This document shows, piece by piece, positions 25,509-34,900 of a stretch of DNA of 64,000 nt (position 1 is the first letter of the stretch; each line of letters begins with the position of its first letter). Source of the DNA: Muribaculaceae bacterium. Lineage in GTDB: Bacteria; Bacteroidota; Bacteroidia; Bacteroidales; Muribaculaceae. Made by a program: the position numbers and the translations under genes. Location of the stretch: NCBI GenBank assembly GCA_017505535.1, contig JAFVPD010000030.1, positions 248,001-312,000 on the forward strand, read 5' to 3'. The notes under the pieces are model-generated. The model had not been told where the DNA came from and searched no databases. It saw nothing but the letters and a program-made list of their open reading frames with translations.

Positions 25509-28500
25509 ATGTCTGAAAACCCTTTAAACAGCACAAGCGCTGAGAATAAGAAACATTTTGCAGCAGCGCTCAATTCGGCGCGACACAACCTTTATACGAC
25601 ACTAAAGCATATTGGTGACGTGCTAAAACTTGACACATCAAATGACAACGAAGAACAACTCATTGATTGTGCTCTCATGGGTGCGCTACAAGCTAACACG
25701 CTCAAAAACGAGCGTCTTCAATCGGCAATAAATCAACTTGATAAAAATATGCCATTTTTGAAAGCAATGCTCGACAAAGAGATTGACTATGCCGTTTATA
25801 TCGCAAAAAAAGAATTTAAAGAGAATAATCCGCAACTATTCAATTATAACAAAAGCGACAAGCAAGCCGAAAAAAAGGCAAATAGCGCTCTTGAAAAAGC
25901 AGCCGACAAGGCAAAAATGGTCACACATAAGACTTACCATACGATATTAACTCGCATTATACGCACCCTCAGTGCCTACCGCAACGAACACACCCACTAC
26001 GATCCAGTTGATTGTTGGAAAAAGAATGCTCTGAACGATCAAAAAGTGATCGTACGATATATGCTTAATATCTTTGACGGGGCACGTCGTCGCGTAAAAG
26101 AGCGTTTTGAATACACCGAAGCCGACATGGAATTCCTCACCGGTAGCGAACACTTTGATGAAGTTGACGTAATAGATGAAACAACAGGCAAGCCTAAGGT
26201 CAACTCAAAAGGGTATAAAGAGAAAAGACATGTTGAGCGCAAAGACTTCTATTACAAATTAGGAAATGATGATAACACCCGACTCACAGCTACCGGATTG
26301 GTTATGTTCACGTGTCTATTCATCAACAAGCAACAATCAAAGATACTCATCGACAAAGTAAAACTACATCGTGGGCGCAAAGGAACTACCGGAAAGCAGA
26401 AACACATCATCTTTGAAATATTCTGCGACTATCGCATCAAGTTGAGTCGCGAACGCATCGAAAGCACTCGTCCCGACTATGCTTTGGCGCTTGATATGTT
26501 CAACGAGCTACAAAAATGCCCCATTGAATTATTTGACGTACTATCACCCGATGACCAAAACCTGTTCCGTGTCACAAGCCAAAACACCGATAACACTGAC
26601 TCTATCGGAGAAAATCTCATGGTGAGATTTCAAGATCGATTCCCTCGTCTTGCCATGTCATATATCGACCAAATACAAGCACTTGACGATTTTCGTTTCC
26701 AAGTCTCGCTCGGAAAATACCGATTTGAATTTTACGACAAAAAATGTATCGACTCAACCGACCCCGACCGAGTTCGTGCATTGCAAAAAGAGATTAACGG
26801 ATTTGGTCGCCTGAACGACATTGAGGCCAAACGTCGCGAGAAATATGCGGCATTAATAAGCGAAGACAACCTCACCCAAGTTGACACTGCCGACACCAAG
26901 CCCTACATTACCGACCAACGTGCTGCTTATAAAATCACAGGCAATCGCATCGGCATGAAAATCATTAGCGACAAGAGTGGCATGTTCATTCCCGACCTTA
27001 ACGGCAGAGCTACTCAATGTCTTCAGCCCGATTGCTGGCTAAGCATCTATGAGCTTCCTGCATTATTGTTCCACCATCTTCTGACACATAATGACGATGC
27101 CAAAGCCACGTCAACCATTATTAAAACTTGCATAGAAAATTATCGCCGATTTTTCACCGACGTTAAAGACGGGAAACTCACTCCGGTTGTCGGTAAAGAT
27201 GCTTTTGCTGCGATGATGCGACCCTACGGCATCAAACCTTGCGACGTGCCACAAGAGCTTCAAGACTATCTCACCGGGAAAAAAGTGGACATTGACAACA
27301 AACTCGATGATAGAGTCTATGATTCTATAGAGGAACTAATCCAACAAGTCAAAACGCAGATTGACCGTTTCAAAGATGGTCTCAAAAAGGTGGGTAGTAA
27401 AGAAAATAAACTTGGCAAAAAAGTGCACGCCGAAATCAAGCCGGGCCGACTCGCTTCGGAACTTGCCAAAGATATTGTCAAGTGGCAACCTGCTGCACCT
27501 GAGGCCATTGTTAATGGCAAAAAGCGTCCTCAAGGGTGGAATAAATTGACCGGACTCAACTATGCAGTGATGCAATCAACTCTCGCTACGTTTAAAGGGA
27601 ATCTTGACGAAGTGAAGCGCGTACTCGTTTCTGCCGGCATTTCAGCAGGTAAATATCCTCACCCATTCATCGCAAAAGTATTAGCACAAAATCCCTCCGA
27701 CGTGGTTGAACTTTATCGCATTTACCTCAATGAGAAATTGAAATTCCTCAAGAAATATGATAGTTACGACGATGACATGTTTAACGCCATCGCAAATGTC
27801 TTAACTCGATACAACCGCAACCGTTGGGACGCCCGCACTACCCAGTGGTATAAATCACTTGCCGAAAAATATCTATCAGCACCCATTGAGTTGCCTCGCA
27901 GTTTGTTTGAAGACTCAATCAAGAAACTTGTAGTTGAAAACTACACCGATTTCCCAGAACTGGAAGCTACAATTGGCTCAGATCGCGGCTGTAACATAGC
28001 CCACTTGATTGCACGTTTCAATGAAATAATTTATCAAGACTCCAATCAGGATTTCTACTATCCCGAAAAAGGTTTCAAGCGCACCTATAAATATTTCAAT
28101 CTCATCAACAATAAGAAATCTCGCAATCAGCTCCAAGAGATTTATCTCACAATAGAGGGAATGACCTCTCTCAATGAAAAAATCAAATTGGAGAATAAAG
28201 AACAACGACTCATTGACTCAATCACACACTATCGAGCAGACATTCAAGTTCAAAAACGTGAGGAAATGAAACGAGGATTGGCTCGTAGCAAACGTGACTA
28301 CACCGATAACGAGAAAACCATTCGTCGTTATAAAGTACAAGATATTCTCATGTTTATGATGGCGAAAAAACTGCTATCGATGACGATGCAACAATTTAAA
28401 CAGCGATACCACCTTTGCGATATACGTCCCAATAGTGAGCGAGGCATACTCTCTACCTCATTCCCATTTAGCGTTACATTGAAATTTGCTTCCGGCAAAG

Positions 28501-28931
28501 AGGTTACAATCAGCCAAAAAGAGCTCAAAGTTAAAAACTTTGGCGACTTCTTCCGCTTCATCTACGATGGACGTTTGGAATCACTACTTTCCCATCTCGA
28601 CTGCAACGAAATAGAGAGAGAAGCGCTTGAAAAAGAGTTTGAAAACTACGACCTCACCCGTCCCGAAATTTTTGGTGCAATACATCAAATAGAACGCGAA
28701 ATTATTGAGGCTCATAAAATCGATAAAAACGACCCGATAAAAATCAATTTCCGACGACTATTGAGTCTCAAAAATGGAGATGTAGCCAACCTTGATGAAG
28801 ATAGCGAAATTATTATTGAAATCAGGAACGCATTTAGCCATAATCGTTACCCCAACGATAGTCTGAAACAAGCCATCACAGAAGTAGCAAAAAGCTACCC
28901 TGAGGAGGTAAAAAAGCACAAAAAGTCCTGA
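25509..28931 (+). CDS. cas13b: CRISPR-associated RNA-guided ribonuclease Cas13b (type VI-B)
   Basis: 1140 residues from ATG 25509. A TTG-initiated frame from 25452 would overlap the previous gene and add 19 hydrophobic residues not expected in the family. Two HEPN motifs lie at opposite ends as in Cas13b: RNEHTH (R158, H163) and RNAFSHNRYP (R1106, H1111), both intact. The middle is large, basic and without other known motifs, as expected for the helical, lid and interdomain-linker parts; lysine-rich stretches near 640-680 could include the crRNA-processing lid. Cas13b matures its own crRNA, binds complementary RNA and then cleaves RNA in cis and trans. An array with VI-B-type repeats follows 56 bp downstream. 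No cas1 or cas2 is in the window, which is usual for VI-B. Confidence 0.96.
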   Translation: MSENPLNSTSAENKKHFAAALNSARHNLYTTLKHIGDVLKLDTSNDNEEQLIDCALMGALQANTLKNERLQSAINQLDKNMPFLKAMLDKEIDYAVYIAKKEFKENNPQLFNYNKSDKQAEKKANSALEKAADKAKMVTHKTYHTILTRIIRTLSAYRNEHTHYDPVDCWKKNALNDQKVIVRYMLNIFDGARRRVKERFEYTEADMEFLTGSEHFDEVDVIDETTGKPKVNSKGYKEKRHVERKDFYYKLGNDDNTRLTATGLVMFTCLFINKQQSKILIDKVKLHRGRKGTTGKQKHIIFEIFCDYRIKLSRERIESTRPDYALALDMFNELQKCPIELFDVLSPDDQNLFRVTSQNTDNTDSIGENLMVRFQDRFPRLAMSYIDQIQALDDFRFQVSLGKYRFEFYDKKCIDSTDPDRVRALQKEINGFGRLNDIEAKRREKYAALISEDNLTQVDTADTKPYITDQRAAYKITGNRIGMKIISDKSGMFIPDLNGRATQCLQPDCWLSIYELPALLFHHLLTHNDDAKATSTIIKTCIENYRRFFTDVKDGKLTPVVGKDAFAAMMRPYGIKPCDVPQELQDYLTGKKVDIDNKLDDRVYDSIEELIQQVKTQIDRFKDGLKKVGSKENKLGKKVHAEIKPGRLASELAKDIVKWQPAAPEAIVNGKKRPQGWNKLTGLNYAVMQSTLATFKGNLDEVKRVLVSAGISAGKYPHPFIAKVLAQNPSDVVELYRIYLNEKLKFLKKYDSYDDDMFNAIANVLTRYNRNRWDARTTQWYKSLAEKYLSAPIELPRSLFEDSIKKLVVENYTDFPELEATIGSDRGCNIAHLIARFNEIIYQDSNQDFYYPEKGFKRTYKYFNLINNKKSRNQLQEIYLTIEGMTSLNEKIKLENKEQRLIDSITHYRADIQVQKREEMKRGLARSKRDYTDNEKTIRRYKVQDILMFMMAKKLLSMTMQQFKQRYHLCDIRPNSERGILSTSFPFSVTLKFASGKEVTISQKELKVKNFGDFFRFIYDGRLESLLSHLDCNEIEREALEKEFENYDLTRPEIFGAIHQIEREIIEAHKIDKNDPIKINFRRLLSLKNGDVANLDEDSEIIIEIRNAFSHNRYPNDSLKQAITEVAKSYPEEVKKHKKS

Positions 28932-28950
28932 TTTTTTGAGCAAAAACCCT

Positions 28951-28979
28951 TGTAACGTCATATAAATCATGGCGTTACA
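28951..28979. repeat. 11-bp inverted repeat between cas13b and the array
   Basis: Arms 28951-28961 and 28969-28979 pair over 11 bp (one G-U in RNA) around a 7-nt loop. No T run follows, so read-through into the array is expected. It lies 8 bp before the first repeat, in the place of a leader; it may be a regulator site, a processing signal or an inefficient terminator. Confidence 0.6.
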
Positions 28980-28987
28980 CAACATAG

Positions 28988-29089
28988 GTTGTAGAAGCCT
29001 CTATTTTGAGAGGTAATTACAACGTTCCACATGTCGATGTTTGCTTGGTTCTGGTTGTAGAAGCCTCTATTTTGAGAGGTAGTAACAAC
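28988..29089 (+). CRISPR. Type VI-B mini-array: two 36-nt repeats, one 30-nt spacer
   Basis: Repeat 1 is 28988-29023, the spacer 29024-29053 and repeat 2 29054-29089. The repeats share 34 of 36 positions; repeat 2 differs at two places near its 3' end (AATTA to AGTAA), typical of a terminal repeat. Each folds into a GTTGT/ACAAC terminal stem and a CCTCT/AGAGG inner stem with the loop ATTTTG, matching known VI-B repeats (36 nt, GTTG start, T-rich loop, CAAC end). In VI-B the repeat lies 3' of the guide, so the spacer plus repeat 2 would form the crRNA if transcribed on the plus strand. No separate promoter is visible; co-transcription with cas13b is likely. The target of the spacer is unknown. 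Confidence 0.93.
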
Positions 29090-29212
29090 ACGATTAAATT
29101 TATGGAAAGTTCAAAATCAGGAAGTTGCTCCACTAATGTAGGGGAGCTGTCACGGAGTGTCTGAGGGGTATAAGAGAGTCGAAAACGCGACTAAACAATC
29201 TCACAAAAACGC
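29090..29212. other. Non-coding sequence after the array
   Basis: No CDS between 28932 and 29446. This part holds a GC-richer palindromic element (29126-29170) and otherwise nothing recognised. Confidence 0.6.
29126..29170. repeat. GC-rich palindromic element, possible dispersed repeat
   Basis: GCTCC at 29127-29131 pairs with GGAGC at 29143-29147. It is followed by TGTCACGGAGTGTCTGAGGG, itself partly self-complementary. Its base composition is unlike the surrounding AT-rich sequence. Elements of the general form GGGGAGCTGTCAC...TGAGGGG are scattered through many Bacteroidota genomes; this is from memory and needs a genome search. No second copy was noticed in the window. Confidence 0.35.
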
Positions 29213-29243
29213 TTTGTGAAGCAAACCGAAATTGCTACCTTTG
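29213..29243 (+). promoter_or_regulatory. Predicted promoter upstream of the solo repeat-like element
   Basis: TTTG (29213-29216), a 19-bp spacer and TACCTTTG (29236-29243) fit the Bacteroidota promoter. The expected start (about 29248-29250) is some 68 nt before the element at 29318. No ORF follows in that stretch, so the product would be a non-coding RNA or a long priA leader. Confidence 0.65.
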
Positions 29244-29317
29244 CATAAGGCTTGCACCGAATTGAATACATATCACAAAATAAATAACCTTTGTTAGACT
29301 CTTCGTTAGTGAGGAAA

Positions 29318-29352
29318 GTTGTAGAAGCGCACATTTGAGTGCGTATCACAAC
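29318..29352 (+). repeat. Solo VI-B repeat-like element with a re-specified inner stem
   Basis: 35 nt in the same orientation as the array. The first ten bases (GTTGTAGAAG) equal those of the array repeat, the end is CACAAC, and a 6-nt loop (ATTTGA) is kept. The inner stem is CGCAC/GTGCG in place of CCTCT/AGAGG: four of the five base pairs differ, yet all five are paired. This strongly suggests a conserved RNA fold. It lies behind a predicted promoter and before priA. The 30 nt before it (29288-29317) would be the guide position of a VI-B crRNA. Confidence 0.8.
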
Positions 29353-29378
29353 CGAACTTTAGGATTAAGGAGGAATTG

Positions 29379-29409
29379 TTGGTGTTTTGGAATTTATTCA
29401 CTAAATTTG
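29379..29409 (+). promoter_or_regulatory. Promoter for priA
   Basis: TTG (29379-29381), a 20-bp spacer and TAAATTTG (29402-29409). The expected start is about 33 nt before the priA ATG at 29447, so priA does not need the promoter at 29213. Confidence 0.6.
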
Positions 29410-29446
29410 TGTTAGGAATCTACCACATATAAATTCTGAAATTGCC

Positions 29447-31918
29447 ATGCCACAACTCTACGCTGAAGTTTTATTACCATTGCCTCTTTACAGCACTTTC
29501 ACCTATCGCATACCCGAAGAGATGGTTGATAGAGTGAAGGTGGGCTTCAGGGTTATTGTGCAATTTGGCACAAAGAAATTCTACACCGGCATTGTCACCT
29601 CAATCAGCCCCATAGCTCCCGAGGGGTTTGAGGTCAAAGAGATAAAAATGCTCCTTGATGACTATCCTATTGTGAAATATCCTCAGTTGAAATTTTGGGA
29701 TTGGATAGCCGAATATTATCTGTGTGCACCGGGCGATGTATATAAAGCAGCTGTTCCTGCCGGACTTAAGGTTGAAAGCGAGACCTTTGTTGAGCTCAAT
29801 AGTGATTTTGAGGAAAATCCCGATGACCGCTTAAATGAGCGTGAAATCATCGTGTGTCAACTACTCGATCACAATGGTAAAATGACTCCGGCCGAAATAG
29901 AACGCAAGACAGGATTTAGAAATGTTGTAGCGCTCATAGGCAAGTTACTTGAACGTGGCGCAGCGATGATTTCCGAGAAATTGGTTGAACGTTATCGTTC
30001 TCGCAAGGAAACATACGTGCGACTCACAGCCCAACAGGGCGATAGCGACGCTCTGCATGCCGCCTTTGATGCAGTACATTCAGCAAAAAAACAGGAAACC
30101 GCACTACTTGCCCTCATCGAAATGAGCGGAATAACCCGCAAAGGTGGCGAGGTAAAAGAGGTGTCACGAACAGAACTGATTGAGCGCTCAGGAGTAACCA
30201 CTGCCATCATAAAGGCAATGGCCGATAAAGGGATCGTGGAGATTTACAAGAAAGAGATTAATCGATTTAAATATAACGGACTCGTTGGAGGAGAGTTACC
30301 CAAACTGAGTGAAGCCCAAAATCAAGCACTCGACGAGATTCACAAATCGTTTCTTGAGAAAGACATCACTCTACTGCATGGCGTCACTTCGAGCGGCAAG
30401 ACCGAAATATATATCCATTTGATCGATTATGTCTTGCGTCGAAAAGAGCAGGCATTGTATCTTGTTCCCGAGATAGCACTAACCACCCAACTGACACGCC
30501 GACTTCAACGAGTATTTGGCGAGAAAGTGCTCATTTATCATTCAAAATTTTCAGACAATGAAAGAGTTGATATTTGGAAACGTATGCTCAACACGTCAGA
30601 GCCTTGCATTGTGATAGGTGCTCGTTCTTCGATATTTTTGCCATTCAGTAATTTGTCGCTCATCATTGTTGATGAAGAGCACGAGTCGAGCTACAAGCAA
30701 CAAGACCCTGCTCCTCGATACAATGCAAGGGACATGGCAACAGTGTTGGGCTCGATGCATAGCGCAAAAGTTTTGCTTGGAAGCGCAACACCCGCTATCG
30801 ACACCTATTATAAAGCCACAAGCGGAAGATATGGACTTGTGGAACTCACCGAGCGTTTCAACGACGTGAAACTGCCCGAGATTGAAATAATTGACATGAC
30901 CGTCGAGCGCAAGAAAAAGAAGGTAGATGGAACATTCTCAGAACGTGCCATAACATTGGCCAACGAAGCCCTTGCGCGCGATGAACAGGTGATATTTTTC
31001 CTGAATCGACGTGGCTTTGCTCCAATGGCACGATGCAAACAATGTGCATGGGTTCCCAAATGCCTCAACTGCGACGTCTCACTCACCTATCACAAACATT
31101 TAAACCAACTTGTGTGCCACTACTGCGGAGCAACCCAACCGCTGCCCAATGTGTGTCCGGCATGTAAAGAGCCTGGGGTTGAAATTGTGGGATATGGAAC
31201 CGAACGCATCGAGGACCAAGTGGAGCAGATTTTCCCAAACAAGAAAATCGCACGTATGGACCTTGACACGACACGCAACAAAGATGGTTATGAAAATCTC
31301 ATTGAGGATTTTTCAAAGAAGAAATCGCAAATACTTGTTGGCACTCAAATGGTGACAAAAGGGCTTGACTTTGACGGAGTGAGCCTTGTGGGCGTTATAA
31401 ATGCCGATGCACTCATAAACTATCCCGACTTCAGGGCCTCGGAACGAGCATTCAACATGCTTGAACAGGTTGCAGGTCGTGCCGGCCGCCGAAACACCCA
31501 GGGAATTGTTGCCGTACAAACCACCAACCCAAACCACCCGATTTTGCTCAATCTTGTTAACCATGATTATAAGTCATTCTACACAAGCGAACTCGAGCAA
31601 AGACAAGCCTTTAACTATCCACCATTTACTCGATTGATATATATCTATCTGAAACATCGAGACATTTCAACTCTCGTTGAACTTGCAGCTATTTATGGTA
31701 ATCGTCTGCGCGAATTGTTTGGCAATAGAGTCTTTGGACCCGAAGAACCGACAATATCACGAATACAATCGCTCTACATACGCAAAATAATGCTTAAAGT
31801 TGAGACAAATGCGTCAATGAAGAAAGTGAAAGCAATATTGCGTGAGCTATATGAAAATATGCACCAACACCCACGCATGAAAGGACTCATTGTTTACTAC
31901 GACGTTGACCCGATGTAG
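29447..31918 (+). CDS. priA: Primosomal protein N' (replication restart helicase PriA)
   Basis: 823 residues. An N-terminal 3'-DNA-binding domain (1-110) and winged-helix region precede the helicase core with Walker A GVTSSGKT (312-319) and DEEH (409-412). Eight cysteines form the paired zinc sites that are the hallmark of PriA (530, 533, 539, 542, 557, 560, 570, 573). Motifs V-VI are seen as GTQMVTKGLDFDGV and QVAGRAGRR. PriA loads the replicative helicase at collapsed forks. The gene is complete; it bounds the CRISPR island on the right. Confidence 0.97.
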   Translation: MPQLYAEVLLPLPLYSTFTYRIPEEMVDRVKVGFRVIVQFGTKKFYTGIVTSISPIAPEGFEVKEIKMLLDDYPIVKYPQLKFWDWIAEYYLCAPGDVYKAAVPAGLKVESETFVELNSDFEENPDDRLNEREIIVCQLLDHNGKMTPAEIERKTGFRNVVALIGKLLERGAAMISEKLVERYRSRKETYVRLTAQQGDSDALHAAFDAVHSAKKQETALLALIEMSGITRKGGEVKEVSRTELIERSGVTTAIIKAMADKGIVEIYKKEINRFKYNGLVGGELPKLSEAQNQALDEIHKSFLEKDITLLHGVTSSGKTEIYIHLIDYVLRRKEQALYLVPEIALTTQLTRRLQRVFGEKVLIYHSKFSDNERVDIWKRMLNTSEPCIVIGARSSIFLPFSNLSLIIVDEEHESSYKQQDPAPRYNARDMATVLGSMHSAKVLLGSATPAIDTYYKATSGRYGLVELTERFNDVKLPEIEIIDMTVERKKKKVDGTFSERAITLANEALARDEQVIFFLNRRGFAPMARCKQCAWVPKCLNCDVSLTYHKHLNQLVCHYCGATQPLPNVCPACKEPGVEIVGYGTERIEDQVEQIFPNKKIARMDLDTTRNKDGYENLIEDFSKKKSQILVGTQMVTKGLDFDGVSLVGVINADALINYPDFRASERAFNMLEQVAGRAGRRNTQGIVAVQTTNPNHPILLNLVNHDYKSFYTSELEQRQAFNYPPFTRLIYIYLKHRDISTLVELAAIYGNRLRELFGNRVFGPEEPTISRIQSLYIRKIMLKVETNASMKKVKAILRELYENMHQHPRMKGLIVYYDVDPM

Positions 31919-31937
31919 TAAACTTGTTAAGATACAA

Positions 31938-31966
31938 AATAGTCCCCGAAAGTATCGGGGACTATT
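31938..31966. terminator. Bidirectional terminator between priA and the type IX cargo gene
   Basis: A perfect 12-bp GC-rich stem (31938-31949 with 31955-31966) with a 5-nt loop between convergent genes. The T-rich side reads on the minus strand. Confidence 0.75.
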
Positions 31967-31993
31967 AGTCTTACTATGTCATTACTGAATAGT

Positions 31994-34900
31994 TTAAAGA
32001 ATTATCTTGTGGGTTGAAACATTTCCTTTGCTATCTGTAATAGCAACTATGTAGGCACCTCTGCAAAGATTTGAAGCATCAACCTCATTGGTTTGTTGTG
32101 CGTTGAGGAGATGTATTCCCATTAACGAATAGAGATCAATTGCAACCGCTTCAACACCCGCAATTTTAATGTAACGGTCAATAACACTCACCAGCACATC
32201 ATAATCACTTGCAACTTGATCAACTCCTGTGGGTGTGCTGTGTTGGAAAGTATAATGTGCCGCACCTTGCAGAGGTACAAGTACCCACAAATTAAAATTA
32301 GTATTTGTAACCTCGCCGCATATCGTATTGCGATAACTTGTATTGCGAGTTGTACCAAGCCCAGCCGAAGGATATGTGCCCACGATTGTTGCTGATGTAT
32401 TACCCTCCGTGGCATCAAGCAATCGCAATGCACCTTCAGACAAAGATGTATTTGTTTGATTCAAATAGTTTGTTGCTGCGATATATTTCTTGGCTCCAAG
32501 TGTGAATAACTTAGTGTCGGTTCCGGCAACGTTAGTTAATTGAGAGTCGGATAGAGCTTCAATATAGGAGCCATCAGCATTATAATGTACTGCATAATTA
32601 TCTTTTGACGAAACCCAGAATGAGCCATCATCTTCAACCGTTACATTAGAAGACGAAACGCCATTGGCAACATTATGTGATGCACCATCTTTTGTCAAAG
32701 GAATAACAACCGGAGTAGTTGCACAAACACCATTTGTCACCGCATAGTAAAACACGTTGCTGCCATAAGAGAACCATATTTTCCCATTTGCTATGTCGCC
32801 ACTCACCGATAGTGCATCACCAATGCGAGCAGCATCTTCGGGTCGCTCGGTCGTTTCAAGCAATTTAACCGGTTCAGATTGGTCATCGTCCCACATATAT
32901 ATGATAAGAGGTGATGAAATGCTCGTTTGCAAATTACAAGCTATCACCTTGTCGCCAAGCACTTCAATGGCACTCAGATAATAGATTCCACTATTGCATG
33001 CTTCGGTATTTAATTCCGATAGTTTCTGTCCACTATAGGCATCAACAATCAAAATCTTATTATCACTATTGGCGGTGCGATGTACGACATATAATTTCCC
33101 ATCTTTCAACGCCATATCTTGAGTCACTTGTGTACCATTTGTTATCCAATTGGCAGAATTGCCCGATATTTCAGAATAGTTCCACACCTGATTAAGATGT
33201 GTTACATTCTCATTTTGCACAAGAACATCTTCAACGGCAACGCCCGTCAATGAAATAATCACGTCATCGGCACCTTCAGATGCAGCAATCAATTTTGCGT
33301 CGTGAGTTCCGGGAGCGGTTGGAGAAAATGTTATCGACACTTCTCCTCCGGCTATATCAAGGAGTTCATTAGAGATTGAGAACATATCACTGCCATCACC
33401 TTCAAGACGTAGAGAAATATAATCGGTGAGATTTTGTCCTGTAATAGCAATTGATTCAGTTATTGACGTTCCCAATCCGGCTTTAAATGACACTGTCAAT
33501 TTATTTGTCGATAGCAAAGGGGCGGTAGATGGCAATATATAGGACGCAGTCAATGGTATTACAATGTCGTTTGACTCAACATTTGATGATGCAAGTGGAG
33601 AGTGTAAACGTAATGATGCATTATATGACTCACGCCCCTCCTTTGGCAAGAATGTAACTGTTGCTGTTGCAGTTGTTGAGAATGGATTATTTGATGCAAC
33701 ATTAACCGAAAACGCATCACCATCGGGACCACTAATTGTCCCAGACCATTGTCCATAGATATATTCACCATTGGTGATGGTCACTTTATGCGAAGGTGAT
33801 TCGGTAATATCGGTTGCTGAAAGAGATATTGATTGAGTGTCACATGTATAATTCATCGCAGTATAATCCGATTTAAAATGACCGGCTGTGTTGGTATCAT
33901 CACCCTTTTCAACAGCTGTTGCAGTTGTTGTGTCCCATGACGTGTGGTAATCAATTACATATTTATACACATTTGCCTTTCTTGAGCCGCTTGGGCCATT
34001 TACTACAGCAATGAACAAACTTGCGTGGCCATATTGGTCGGGACGTATAACCATACCTTCAGGCTCGCCAAACAAATTATTAATGCGACCAAAATTGATG
34101 CGTTTTCTGTAGCAATATTGATTAGAGCGCCAATTATAGCATGTAACAACAAGTGTGGGATCGCCCGAGGTTATTGTAGTAGAATTTTCCTCTGAAACAC
34201 CTTCAAGCATATATAGATAATCGCCATGAATGTCAAAGCTTTGGAATGACCATGTGTTATAGCCCTCATCACCGCTTATTGACGTATTTACATAATCGCC
34301 AATATTTAGCACTACTGTTTTTAGAAGAGTTTTTGTGCCATCAAGAGCATCATCAAGGTCATAAATGCGATAGGTATTAACACCTGATCCACTTGTTCTC
34401 ACGCATAAATAGCGTGAAATTTCATCACACGCAGGATAATCATTACTTCCCGACACATTGAAATATTCTACCGCGCTATCGGTGTTGCCCGTTCCATCAA
34501 GATTTATGTCAGACCCATTTTTGAACATAAATCGAGCTGTTGTTGTAGAAGTGTCATCACCGTCCTTGAGCGTAGCTTTACCACCCGACCAAAGCCAAAC
34601 TTGTCCATTCTTGTCACGCACCATACACATATTAGTTCCATGTCCACCATAACCAATTTCCATTGACTGAACTTTAGAGCTATAGGTGTAGTTATATCCA
34701 CTAATTGCAGTACATGGCACACGTGTCACAGTGAGTCCATCATGAGTTGAAGCGAAACCATATAACGAATTATAGCTTGTGTTGCGCGAAGTATTCATTC
34801 TCTGAATAAAATACATGTCTCCAGTGAGGGGGTCAATGTCAAAACTTTGAATTACAGTAACCGCTCCGAGAGCAACCGATGTTGCATGATTAGCAACATC

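Noticed and set aside
28988..29089. TATTTTG inside each repeat as a built-in -7 promoter element
   Set aside because: It is one base short of TAnnTTTG and has no -33 element at the right distance.
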